From: CAZSVI01 sp964610205
GTDB lineage: Bacteria; Bacillota; Clostridia; DSM-8532
Assembly: GCA_964610205.1 (NCBI GenBank)
Contig: CAZSVI010000058.1
Location: 1-22,955, forward strand
Direction: 5' to 3'
DNA length: 22,955 bases
Position 1 is the stretch's first letter. Each line of letters begins with the position of its first letter. The notes below the pieces were generated by a model. That model was given only the letters and a program-made list of their open reading frames with translations, was not told the origin of the DNA and made no database searches. Shown piece after piece: positions 15,092-22,535 of this stretch. Position numbers and translations under genes: made by a program.

Positions 15092-16312
15092 ATGTCATAC
15101 TCAAATTTTATATATCAGCAGCAAACCTCAATAGTTTTTGGCAAGGGCAGTGTCGATTGTATGGGAGAGCTTTTGGAAAAGGCCGAAGCCAAAAAAGTAA
15201 TGATTACTATGGGTGGTGATTCAATCAGAAAAAACGGAGTGCTGAATCAGGTTATAGGCCAGCTTGATAAAGTGGGAATTGGATACTGTATGTATTCAGG
15301 CTGTATTCCCAATCCGAGGAGTACATGGGTTGACGGGGGGGCAGTTGTATTTGCCGGAGAGAAATGTGACTTTATAATCGCCGTTGGCGGCGGAAGTGTT
15401 ATCGATGCATCAAAGGCAATAGCAATGATAGTTACAAATCCGCACAAAGATGGTATATGGCATTATATAAGCGGGAAAGGGATGTTTGAAAGTAAAGGCA
15501 TACCGTTGGGTACAGTACTTACGCTTGCGGCTACAGGGTCGGAGTGTAACGGGAATTTTGTAATCACAAATAGTGATACCGGGGAAAAGCTGGTTTGTTC
15601 TCATAATTGGGCAAGGCCGATCTTTTCCATATGTGATCCGGAGCATACATATTCTGTTAACAAATGGCAGACAGCATGCGGAGTGGTTGATACTTTTAGT
15701 CATGTTCTTGAGCAGTATATGAATAATTCAAACACTAATGATGTGAGCGACGGAATGTGTATGGGAGTATTGAAATCTCTTATAAAGTGGGGGCCCATAG
15801 CAATAGCCGAGCCGGATAATTATGATGCAAGGGCAAACCTTATGTGGGCAAGTACGATAGGGTTGAATGGTATACTGGGTGCGGGGTGTGAGGGAAATTG
15901 GGTATCACACATGCTGGAGCATGCCCTGTCGGCAATGTTTGATGCTTCTCATGGTGCAGGGCTTGCGTGTATTATGCCTTTTTATCTTCAATTCATCAGT
16001 GACCAGGATACTGTTGGAAAGTTGGATCACCTTGGATACGAAATGTTTGGTATTGACAGATCGGATAAAGATATTAAAAGTAAAATGGTAAGGGAACTAA
16101 GAGGTTTTTTCAAGTCTCTCGGTATTACCACTACTCTGACTGAGTTAGTCAAAAGCTCATTAACAGAAGAGGATATTGAGACAATGGCTGAAAAAGCTTT
16201 GATGGGATATACTATGAAGGTCGGAGGCTACAAGCCTTTTAGCAGGGAGAATGCTGTCGAGGTTTTTAGATGTGCACTGAATGGCGGAAACCAGGAAAAG
16301 AGTCTTTGTTGA
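15092..16312 (+). CDS. Iron-type (group III) alcohol dehydrogenase, BDH/YqhD-like
   Basis: This is predicted to reduce an aldehyde to an alcohol with NAD(P)H (406 aa from ATG 15092). GGGSVIDASK (about 95-104) binds the dinucleotide, and TGSECNGNFV follows near 148-157. Metal ligands are D200 and H204 (DTFSH), H273 (HMLEH) and H287 (SHGAG); the 14-residue spacing of the last two matches the family. An in-frame ATG at 15077 exists, but GGAGGTG (15079-15085) lies after it and 6 nt before 15092, so 15092 is the start. In this locus it would reduce the aldehyde released by the aldolase and recycle the NADH made by the zinc dehydrogenase. Confidence 0.88.
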   Translation: MSYSNFIYQQQTSIVFGKGSVDCMGELLEKAEAKKVMITMGGDSIRKNGVLNQVIGQLDKVGIGYCMYSGCIPNPRSTWVDGGAVVFAGEKCDFIIAVGGGSVIDASKAIAMIVTNPHKDGIWHYISGKGMFESKGIPLGTVLTLAATGSECNGNFVITNSDTGEKLVCSHNWARPIFSICDPEHTYSVNKWQTACGVVDTFSHVLEQYMNNSNTNDVSDGMCMGVLKSLIKWGPIAIAEPDNYDARANLMWASTIGLNGILGAGCEGNWVSHMLEHALSAMFDASHGAGLACIMPFYLQFISDQDTVGKLDHLGYEMFGIDRSDKDIKSKMVRELRGFFKSLGITTTLTELVKSSLTEEDIETMAEKALMGYTMKVGGYKPFSRENAVEVFRCALNGGNQEKSLC

Positions 16313-16327
16313 AAGGCGGTTCCGGTG

Positions 16328-16763
16328 ATGGATCTTATAAAGGCTTCAAAAAAGCTGTCTCAGCTCGATTTTAGAATGACAGTGGACAATGTTGAGGTGG
16401 ATGTTTTTTGGTTCAGGGCAATGATACAGGAAGGCGACTGATTTATAAACAGGCACATGCACTTATATTGAAGAAGCCCATTCGGGAAACCTTCCGGAAG
16501 CATATTCACTTGTTGGTGTAAACCGGGAAAATGTTATCGTTGAAGTTGTAAAACAGGCGGAAGACAACGGGGATATTATTGTCAGGCTTTATGAATGCTA
16601 CAATAGAAGAACAAATGTAACGGCAACGTTTGCTGCAGAAATCTCCGAAGTATGGGAATGCGGCCTCATGGAGAACGACTTGGAGGAAGTTTCTGTATCG
16701 GGTAAATGCTTTAACTTTGTGATAAAACCATATGAAATAAAAACATTCAGGATTTGTTTGTAG
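16328..16763 (+). pseudogene. Decayed C-terminal part of a GH38-like alpha-mannosidase
   Basis: Two separated open pieces remain. The first (16328-16441, 37 codons then TGA) contains SQLDFRMTVD, similar to the pre-C-terminal strand of GH38 enzymes. The second, after an in-frame stop, runs from about 16458 to TAG 16763. It carries AHSGNLPEAYSLVG, DNGDIIVRLYECYNRR, EVWECGLMENDLEE and IKPYEIKTFRI, which are typical of the C-terminal beta domain of bacterial alpha-mannosidases. The catalytic domain is absent and there is at least one frameshift or deletion, so it is a non-functional remnant. It follows the alcohol dehydrogenase by 15 bp, as if it once belonged to the operon. GH38 assignment is from recalled motifs and is fairly confident for the second piece. 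Confidence 0.7.
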
Positions 16764-16801
16764 AATTACTGGAATTTTAAGGAGTGCCCCCGTCTCGGAA
16801 A

Positions 16802-16839
16802 AACAGCGGAAGCAATTGCATGCAATTGCTTCCGCTGTT
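16802..16839. terminator. Perfect 38-nt palindrome, probable end of the catabolic operon
   Basis: 16802-16820 and 16821-16839 are exact reverse complements (half-site AACAGCGGAAGCAATTGCA), giving a stem of about 17 bp with a tight loop. It is preceded by an A-run (GGAAAAAC) and followed by an AT-rich stretch (TATAATATAATC), so it may act on both strands, though no long T-run follows. It closes the last gene of the locus and precedes the next transporter operon. Confidence 0.6.
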
Positions 16840-17054
16840 ATAATATAATCAAGTTTATATCATAAATTTGATATAGGGATAGTAAAATGAGTGAAAAGTT
16901 CTATTGTTTCCTTTATGATATGTATTATTTTCTTTGAGCGAAACAGGGGTAAAATTAGCTGATGGCGAAGGAATGGATATAAACATAAACAACTACATAT
17001 ATAAAGAGTTGAAAAGTCTTGTTGCTTATTCTACCGGAGAAATGGGGGTTATTT

Positions 17055-17909
17055 ATGATCAATGTAAACGGTTTATGGCATTCTTACGGAAATAATGAAA
17101 ATTACGCTGTAAGGGATGCTTCATTCCAGGTTGAAAAAGGTGAGGTTCTGGGTTTTTTGGGGCCAAGCGGGGCAGGGAAATCCACCACACAGGGGATACT
17201 AACAGGACTGCTGCCGCTTCAAAAAGGTGAAGTAACCGTAGCCGGGTTCAATGTAAAAAAGCCATGCGCGGAGATGTTCAACAAAATAGGGGTTTCCTTT
17301 GAACAGCCCAACATATACGGGAAGCTTACGGCTCTTGAAAATCTTGAATTCTTTGCCAAACTGTATGATGTGCCCGTTAATGATCCGAAACAGCTTTTAA
17401 AAATGGTCGGGCTGGAACAGGACATGAAAAAGAAAGGATCTGAATATTCCAAGGGCATGAAGCACAGGCTTGTTTTCGCACGCAGCATGCTGAACAATCC
17501 TGAAATATGGTTCCTTGACGAACCCACTACCGGTCTTGATCCCACAACCGCAAGCAATATAAAGGAAATCATTTACCGTATGAATAAAAACGGGACGACC
17601 ATCTTTTTAACAACACACAATATGTTTGTTGCGGATGAACTTTGTAACAGAGTTGCTTTTATCAACGATGGTGAAATAATTCTTATTGATTCTCCGCGTA
17701 ACCTAAAGCTTAAATATGGCGAAAAGCTTGTTGAAATGGAATACAGGGAGGATGGAGAGCTTAGGAAAAGGACCTTTTCCCTTGTGGATGAAAAGGAAAG
17801 ACATGAACTCAGTATGCTTGTCGGCTCTGGTAACCTTGAAACAATGCATACGAAGGAAGCCACTCTGGAAGAGATATTTATCCAGGTAACCGGCAGGGGG
17901 TTGAAATAA
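17055..17909 (+). CDS. ABC exporter ATP-binding protein
   Basis: This is the ATPase of a second exporter (284 aa from ATG 17055). It has Walker A GPSGAGKST at 36-44, signature YSKGMKHR around 133-140, Walker B WFLDEP followed by TTGLDP, switch His in TTHNMF, and a roughly 75-residue C-terminal extension as in drug/bacteriocin exporters. The frame reaches back to 17019, but ATG 17055 has GGGGG a few bases upstream and starts the conserved region. Two ABC-2 permease genes follow without a gap, so one ATPase serves two different permease subunits. This resembles the fluoroquinolone-type or daunorubicin-type exporter families. The substrate is unknown. Confidence 0.88.
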   Translation: MINVNGLWHSYGNNENYAVRDASFQVEKGEVLGFLGPSGAGKSTTQGILTGLLPLQKGEVTVAGFNVKKPCAEMFNKIGVSFEQPNIYGKLTALENLEFFAKLYDVPVNDPKQLLKMVGLEQDMKKKGSEYSKGMKHRLVFARSMLNNPEIWFLDEPTTGLDPTTASNIKEIIYRMNKNGTTIFLTTHNMFVADELCNRVAFINDGEIILIDSPRNLKLKYGEKLVEMEYREDGELRKRTFSLVDEKERHELSMLVGSGNLETMHTKEATLEEIFIQVTGRGLK

Positions 17910-18938
17910 ATGAAATTATGGGCTTCTATCCTGAAAGATATCAAGCTTTCAATGAAAAATTATTATACTTATATTCTGTTGGCTTTTGTTGCGGCCTTTG
18001 TTATAACTTCGGTATACCTCATTCCCGATGAATTCAAAAACGAGCCGCCGGTATATGTATACGTTGATGCGGAGGGGCCTATGGCCGACTTTGTTCTGGG
18101 AGAGATGCGGGAGGACGAAATGGTCATAATAGAATCCCGGGACGAGATTATAAACAATATGAAAGAAAAAAGGAACAGTATAGGATTAAATATATTCGTG
18201 AACAACAATAAAATGGTTATGGAATTCATAACGCAGGGGTATGAAAGTGACAGGCTTAAAGATATAATGGAAGCACATATTATGGGATGGGCGGCTATTG
18301 AAGCAGGCTATGAACCAAACAGTTTCGTTACAATTCTTGAGAGCAATAATCCTAACATACCCGTAAACAAGGGCATGCTGCCTGTTTTCCTTGTCATGGA
18401 ATCGGCATTTATGGGTCTTTTTATGATAGCGGCATATATATATCAGGATAAGGAGGAAGGAACCATAAAAGCATATGCGGTATCTCCGGCAACCATATGG
18501 CAATACCTGCTGTCGAAAGTTGTGGTGTTTATACTCTTTGGATGGGTATCCGGACTTCTTGCAACCATTCTTATAATGGGACTCAATATCCAATATCTTC
18601 AGTTTATGCTGCTGCTCACCGCGGCCAGTATTGTTGGTTCGATGCTGGGCCTGATCGTTGCGGGAATCTTCGACAGTTTTATCAAGGCAATGACCGGTAT
18701 ATTCGTATTGGTGTTTATACTGGGGTTAACCGTGGTTTCATACTATATGCCCTCATTCTCTCCAATATATATAAAAGTGTTACCTACTTACCCTATGCTT
18801 TTTGCGTTCAGGGAAGTACTGTTCCCAACAGGCAATTCCGGTCTGGTTTATACAAATGTATTGGGATACCTGGCGGCATCGGCAGTTCTGTTCTTCATTG
18901 CCAATAAAGTACATGAAAAGAGTCTAGCGAGGGGGTAA
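17910..18938 (+). CDS. ABC-2 family permease (first of pair)
   Basis: This 342-aa membrane protein starts immediately after the ATPase stop (TAA-ATG), so it is coupled. It has an N-terminal helix (about 18-37), an extracytoplasmic domain to about 155, and five to six helices after residue 160. This is the ABC-2 layout. The segment IYQDKEEGTIKAYAVSP near 176-192 matches the conserved cytoplasmic loop of the family (EREQGTxxxxxxTP). It would form a heterodimer with the next gene product. Confidence 0.85.
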   Translation: MKLWASILKDIKLSMKNYYTYILLAFVAAFVITSVYLIPDEFKNEPPVYVYVDAEGPMADFVLGEMREDEMVIIESRDEIINNMKEKRNSIGLNIFVNNNKMVMEFITQGYESDRLKDIMEAHIMGWAAIEAGYEPNSFVTILESNNPNIPVNKGMLPVFLVMESAFMGLFMIAAYIYQDKEEGTIKAYAVSPATIWQYLLSKVVVFILFGWVSGLLATILIMGLNIQYLQFMLLLTAASIVGSMLGLIVAGIFDSFIKAMTGIFVLVFILGLTVVSYYMPSFSPIYIKVLPTYPMLFAFREVLFPTGNSGLVYTNVLGYLAASAVLFFIANKVHEKSLARG

Positions 18939-18942
18939 GGAT

Positions 18943-19944
18943 ATGCTTAAAAGAATAATGGCTATTACGGCACGGGATTTGAAAAGCGGTCTAAGGGATT
19001 TTATGGTTATTTTTATTATAATCATGCCATTTTTGCTTGCTTTTGTTCTCAGCCTGTTTGTTCCGTCTGCGGGAGCCACCACTTACCAGTTCGCCGTTGA
19101 TGAAGGGGTGGGAGATGAAACCATCGGTTACCTTTCCCGCATTGGCAGGGTTGAAGTGATAGAGGAAGGCAGGAGTATACACGACAGGATTTTGAAAAAC
19201 GATGATATTGTGGGTATTACAAAGAACGGGGAAAAGTATGAGATTATACTGGAAGGCAATGAGAGTGCCGGAACTTTGGAAGTAACGCAGCAGATCCTTA
19301 TGCATCTTGATAATAATGACAGGAATTTGCCGCTGGAAGTCAGGTTCAGCAGCATTGGCTGGCATGTATCCCCTCTTGCTCAGTATGGGGCCATTTCTCT
19401 TATTATCATGACAACGATTTTCGGCGGAATGATGATTGCTTTTAATATTGTGGAAGAAAAACAATCCGGTACTATCGGTGCTGTTAACGTATCTCCGGCA
19501 GGGAAAATGGAGTTTATTATCGGAAAAAGCATATTGGGATTTATTATACCGGTTATCCAGTCCATTGGAGTTATGCTGATATTCGGGTTTACCCATGTTA
19601 ATATTGCAATGCTCATTCTTATTGTTATGTGCGGTTCCCTGGTTGGAATTATTCTGGGCTTTGTTATCGGAGTTATAGCCAATGACCAGATAAGTGCCAT
19701 AAGCAGCATGAAAATGACTTTTATGCCCGTTGCGGCGTCTATACTCGGAGCCATACTACTGTCACCCGAATGGCTGCCAGTACTTTACTGGTCGCCGTTT
19801 TACTGGACATTTGCCGCCGTGAACGATTTAATTCTTAAACAGGCGGTATGGAACAGCGTATTAATGAACTGCGGTGCAATATTAGTACTGACATTCCTTG
19901 TTTTTTTACTTCTCAGGAAAAAGATTCAAAGAGGCCTGGCATAA
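18943..19944 (+). CDS. ABC-2 family permease (second of pair)
   Basis: This 333-aa permease has the same layout as its neighbour: an N-terminal helix at about 17-38, an external domain to about 145, and five to six helices near 147-330. The loop IVEEKQSGTIGAVNVSPAGK is around 168-187. It begins 4 bp after the previous stop, with GGGTAAGG as ribosome binding site. Together with the ATPase and the first permease it forms a complete exporter. Its 3' end faces the HAD gene on the other strand, only 14 bp away; a short AGGCC/GGCCT repeat there could act as a weak shared terminator. Confidence 0.85.
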   Translation: MLKRIMAITARDLKSGLRDFMVIFIIIMPFLLAFVLSLFVPSAGATTYQFAVDEGVGDETIGYLSRIGRVEVIEEGRSIHDRILKNDDIVGITKNGEKYEIILEGNESAGTLEVTQQILMHLDNNDRNLPLEVRFSSIGWHVSPLAQYGAISLIIMTTIFGGMMIAFNIVEEKQSGTIGAVNVSPAGKMEFIIGKSILGFIIPVIQSIGVMLIFGFTHVNIAMLILIVMCGSLVGIILGFVIGVIANDQISAISSMKMTFMPVAASILGAILLSPEWLPVLYWSPFYWTFAAVNDLILKQAVWNSVLMNCGAILVLTFLVFLLLRKKIQRGLA

Positions 19945-19958
19945 AACTCTTTCCCGGC

Positions 19959-20747
19959 CTACAGAATCTCCGCGACCTTGCCGAGATCCGGGAATATATA
20001 ATCCGGCTTAACTTCGGAATTATCCAGATCTTCCGGTTTGGTCTCGCCGGATAATACAAGAAGGCTGGCAGCACCGTGATTATAGCCTGCTGCAATATCC
20101 GTATACAACCGGTCGCCTGTAAATACGATATCATCCAAGCTTAATCCGGTTCTGTCCAATATATAGTCAACAGTTTCCCTGTAAGGTTTACCGAGAAATC
20201 TGGGTTTTGCTCCGGTAGATGCGGTAATGAATGCGCACATTGCCCCGCAGTCGGGAATAAACCCATCCTCCGTAGGGCAGTTCCAATCCGGATGGGTGGC
20301 GATAAAATCACTGCCATTTCGTATTAATGTACATGCCCGGGACAGTTTTTCATAGGTGAGGGTTGTATCAAAAGCAACCACTACAGCGTCGGTATTTTGA
20401 GATTTAAGACAAACTCCGCTGCTTATGAAACTTTTTTCAACAATATCAGTAGCCAGGAGGTAAATTCTTTTATCTGTATAGAATTTTTTAAGATAATGTA
20501 TTGTAACATCCCCTGATGTGGCAATTTGATTATCCTTAATCATGCATCCCATTCGGGCAAGTTTTTTTATATAATACTCCGATGTCCTCGATGAGTTGTT
20601 TGTAAAAAACATGAACGATTTTCCGCTCTCCCTAAGTTTCTCAATAAAGCGTAATGATCCTTCAAAGATTCGGTTTCCCAAATAAAAGGTTCCATCCATA
20701 TCCAGAATGAATAATTTTTTGTTTTTCAAACTTCCGCCGGTTTTCAT
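19959..20747 (-). CDS. HAD-IIA family phosphatase (NagD/phosphoglycolate-phosphatase-like)
   Basis: This cytoplasmic haloacid-dehalogenase phosphatase (262 aa from the ATG at 20747) carries motif I LDMDGTFYLG with nucleophile D16 and acid D18, motif II FTNNSSRT, motif III lysine in LGKPYRE and motif IV GDRLYTD. The C2 cap between motifs II and III marks the NagD/AraL group, which hydrolyses small sugar phosphates or phosphoglycolate. TTG 20750 directly precedes the ATG. GGGAGGAAG lies at about 20756-20764 on the other strand and could serve either start. A plausible - strand promoter, TTGATG-17 bp-TTATAA (20769-20797), lies close upstream. It is the only gene on the - strand here. Confidence 0.88.
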   Translation of the reverse strand: MKTGGSLKNKKLFILDMDGTFYLGNRIFEGSLRFIEKLRESGKSFMFFTNNSSRTSEYYIKKLARMGCMIKDNQIATSGDVTIHYLKKFYTDKRIYLLATDIVEKSFISSGVCLKSQNTDAVVVAFDTTLTYEKLSRACTLIRNGSDFIATHPDWNCPTEDGFIPDCGAMCAFITASTGAKPRFLGKPYRETVDYILDRTGLSLDDIVFTGDRLYTDIAAGYNHGAASLLVLSGETKPEDLDNSEVKPDYIFPDLGKVAEIL

Positions 20748-20750
20748 CAA

Positions 20751-21088
20751 TGCTTCTTCCTCCCATACTTATAAACCGCATAAAAAAATCACATCAACAA
20801 AAGCTGTACACCTTCGCTTTAATGTGACTCCGTATCTCCACACATTAGTTTATCGGTTCGGTTTTAATCATAACATAATAATGCCCGGTCTACAATACTC
20901 AATAATGATTTTGTACTGTCTAAAAATACCTCTAAAAATACTTAACTGTCAGCTTTCAGCTTTAGAGCTTTATCAAATATTGGAAAGCACATTGTTGACA
21001 TAAATGATTATATAAAGTAAGATTGAACTGTGATTTTTCCTATATAGTTGTTTAGCTGCAAATTTATATTAAATTAAGGAAGGACTAT
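20751..21088. other. Divergent intergenic region between the HAD gene and glpP
   Basis: These 338 bases hold no supported gene. They contain the candidate promoters in both directions and three close AGCTTT copies around 20950-20970. I see no terminator hairpin or known riboswitch. Confidence 0.6.
20995..21023 (+). promoter_or_regulatory. Candidate promoter of glpP
   Basis: The -35 TTGACA (20995-21000) and the -10 TAAGAT (21018-21023) are 17 bp apart. The -35 is perfect and the -10 matches 4 of 6. The start codon lies 65 bp further on. Confidence 0.5.
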
Positions 21089-21655
21089 ATGAAGCATAAT
21101 GGAATTATCCGCCGTATTGAAGAAAATCCAATAATAGCGGCTGTAAAAGATGAAGATGTGGATGAAGCCATCAATTCACAGGTTTCAACCATATTCCTGC
21201 TGCATGCCGACATTTTTAATATTAAGGATATTGTGGACAAAATAAAAAATGCGGGGAAATATGTTTTCATTCATATCGACTTTCTTGAGGGAATCGGAAG
21301 GGATACCAAGTCGACCGATTATATCTGTGAAGTAATAGTACCTCATGGCATTATCAGTACTAAAAACAGCAATATAAGATATGCCATGCATAAGGGGATA
21401 TTTACCATACAAAGAGCGTTCCTTATAGACAGCATGTCTTATGTAAATTCCATTAAAACCGCCCAAGCTATAAAACCGGATATGATTGAAGCAATGCCGG
21501 GGCCCATGCCGAACGTAATAAAGCGTATCAGTAAGCAGTTGCCCATGCCTGTTATAGCCGGAGGGTTGGTTGAAACAAAGGAAGAAATCATGGAAATATT
21601 GAATGCCGGAGCTCTGGCGGTATCAACGGGCAAAAGGGAGTTATGGGAAGTATAG
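21089..21655 (+). CDS. glpP: Glycerol-3-phosphate-responsive antiterminator (GlpP family)
   Basis: GlpP proteins bind glycerol-3-phosphate and then the leader RNA of glycerol genes to prevent early termination. The 188-aa product has the family's TIM-barrel-like pattern: NPIIAAVKDED at the start, STIFLLHADIFNIKDIV, VFIHIDFLEGIGRD, KGIFTIQRAFLIDS, MIEAMPGPMPNVI and PVIAGGLVETKEEI, ending ALAVSTGKRELW. It starts at ATG 21089, 4-5 nt after AAGGAAGGA, and the length is normal. No glpF/glpK/glpD gene or target leader is visible in the window, so it is an unlinked regulator here. The UgpB-like binding protein in the catabolic locus is the only possible glycerophosphate link. Confidence 0.9.
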   Translation: MKHNGIIRRIEENPIIAAVKDEDVDEAINSQVSTIFLLHADIFNIKDIVDKIKNAGKYVFIHIDFLEGIGRDTKSTDYICEVIVPHGIISTKNSNIRYAMHKGIFTIQRAFLIDSMSYVNSIKTAQAIKPDMIEAMPGPMPNVIKRISKQLPMPVIAGGLVETKEEIMEILNAGALAVSTGKRELWEV

Positions 21656-21725
21656 CATCATATGAAAAAGATGTATCCCCCATGAACAGTAACCCTGCAG
21701 CGTGTGAATTAAGAACGCCTGCCTG

Positions 21726-21754
21726 TTGATTTATATTAATATTAAGTATATAAT
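21726..21754 (+). promoter_or_regulatory. SigA-type promoter of smpB
   Basis: The -35 TTGATT (21726-21731) and the perfect -10 TATAAT (21749-21754) are separated by 17 bp. A start near 21761 gives a leader of about 65 nt. Confidence 0.7.
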
Positions 21755-21826
21755 GATACTCCGGTGTTTTATTATTTATAATTATATGGTAACACTTTTA
21801 ATGCAATGATTGGATTGGAAAGATAC

Positions 21827-22291
21827 ATGGCAAGAGAAGCAATAAAAACGGTTGCGCAGAATAAAAAAGCAAGGCATGATTACTTTATAGAAGAGACCTA
21901 TGAAGCAGGAATTGCCTTAACCGGAACAGAGGTTAAGTCCGTGAGGCAGGGGAAGGTTAACCTTAGAGACAGCTATGCCTATATAAAGGATTCGGAAGTT
22001 TTTATCAGTGGCATGCATATCAGCCCTTATGAGCAGGGAAATATATACAACGAGGATCCGTTAAGGGATCGCAAGCTTCTGATGCATAAATATGAAATAA
22101 ACAAGCTGATAGGGCATACACAGCAAAAAGGATTGACACTTGTTCCTTTGCAGATGTACTTCAAAAACAGCCGGGTTAAGGTGGAACTTGCCGTTGCCAA
22201 AGGGAAAAAGCTGTATGACAAGCGCCAGGACATTGCCAGTCGGGATGCAAAACGTGAAATTAACCGGAGAATTAAAGAGTATAATCAATAA
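21827..22291 (+). CDS. smpB: SsrA-binding protein SmpB
   Basis: SmpB binds tmRNA and brings it to stalled ribosomes, acting as the codon-anticodon mimic in trans-translation. The sequence shows the conserved NKKARHDYFIEETYEAGI start, LTGTEVKSVRQGKVNLRDSY, HISPYEQGN, DPLRDRKLLMHK, GLTLVPLQMYF and the basic C-terminal tail GKKLYDKRQDIASRDAKREI. From ATG 21827 it has 154 residues, the usual size; GGAAAG lies just upstream. An in-frame ATG at 21806 would add seven residues and lacks a ribosome binding site. Its partner ssrA lies 244 bp downstream, a common arrangement in Gram-positives. Confidence 0.97.
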   Translation: MAREAIKTVAQNKKARHDYFIEETYEAGIALTGTEVKSVRQGKVNLRDSYAYIKDSEVFISGMHISPYEQGNIYNEDPLRDRKLLMHKYEINKLIGHTQQKGLTLVPLQMYFKNSRVKVELAVAKGKKLYDKRQDIASRDAKREINRRIKEYNQ

Positions 22292-22325
22292 ACTGTTGAT
22301 ATATAAGTTGAACAAGATTTGTGTA

Positions 22326-22350
22326 TCATTCTGAACGAAGCGAAGAATCT
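22326..22350. repeat. Copy of a dispersed ATTCTGA(A/G)CGAAGCGAAGAAT repeat
   Basis: The 25 bases read TCATTCTGAACG-AAGCGAAGAATCT, with self-complementary ends (ATTCT and AGAAT). I recognise this as a short repeat scattered between genes in many unrelated bacteria; its reverse translation typically gives ILRF.QNDT. Imperfect inverted sequence (CAGATTC...GAATC) follows it. It may be a remnant of a larger mobile repeat. Confidence 0.6.
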
Positions 22351-22440
22351 TTACCACAGATTCCCTGGGAGAATCGGATAAGGCGGAAGGGAATTTTTTA
22401 CAAAGGGAATTCTTGACTACTGGTATTTATATAAAAGTCA

Positions 22441-22449
22441 TGGTATAAT
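22441..22449 (+). promoter_or_regulatory. Extended -10 promoter of ssrA
   Basis: TGGTATAAT is an extended -10 element (TG, one base, TATAAT). The TTGACT at 22413-22418 is 25 bp away, too far for a standard -35, so the extended -10 probably does the work. A start near 22456 leaves an 80-nt precursor leader. Confidence 0.55.
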
Positions 22450-22455
22450 ACTTAA

Positions 22456-22520
22456 GGAATGACCAAATAATAAATTCACATTTTTAAGCGGTTATTTTCC
22501 TTTTATTATTCGCTCATTCC
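22456..22520 (+). other. Hairpin in the pre-tmRNA leader
   Basis: 22456-22474 (GGAATGACCAAATAATAAA) and 22502-22520 are complementary at 17 of 19 positions around a 27-nt loop. The hairpin starts at the predicted transcription start and ends 16 nt before the mature tmRNA 5' end. It may guide 5' processing. Confidence 0.45.
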
Positions 22521-22535
22521 TAAGCAACAGAATAT

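Noticed and set aside
16887..17095. Short frames 16887-16937 and 16934-17095 upstream of the second exporter
   Set aside because: They could be joined by one frameshift, but the translation matches nothing recognisable and overlaps the start of the ATPase gene.
18991..19596. 201-aa open frame on the - strand within the second ABC-2 permease gene
   Set aside because: Shadow of a well-supported membrane protein gene; Asn/His/Lys-rich translation without domain motifs.
22413..22449. TTGACT (22413) paired with TATAAT (22444) as a standard promoter
   Set aside because: The 25-bp spacing is too long; the extended -10 alone is the better explanation.
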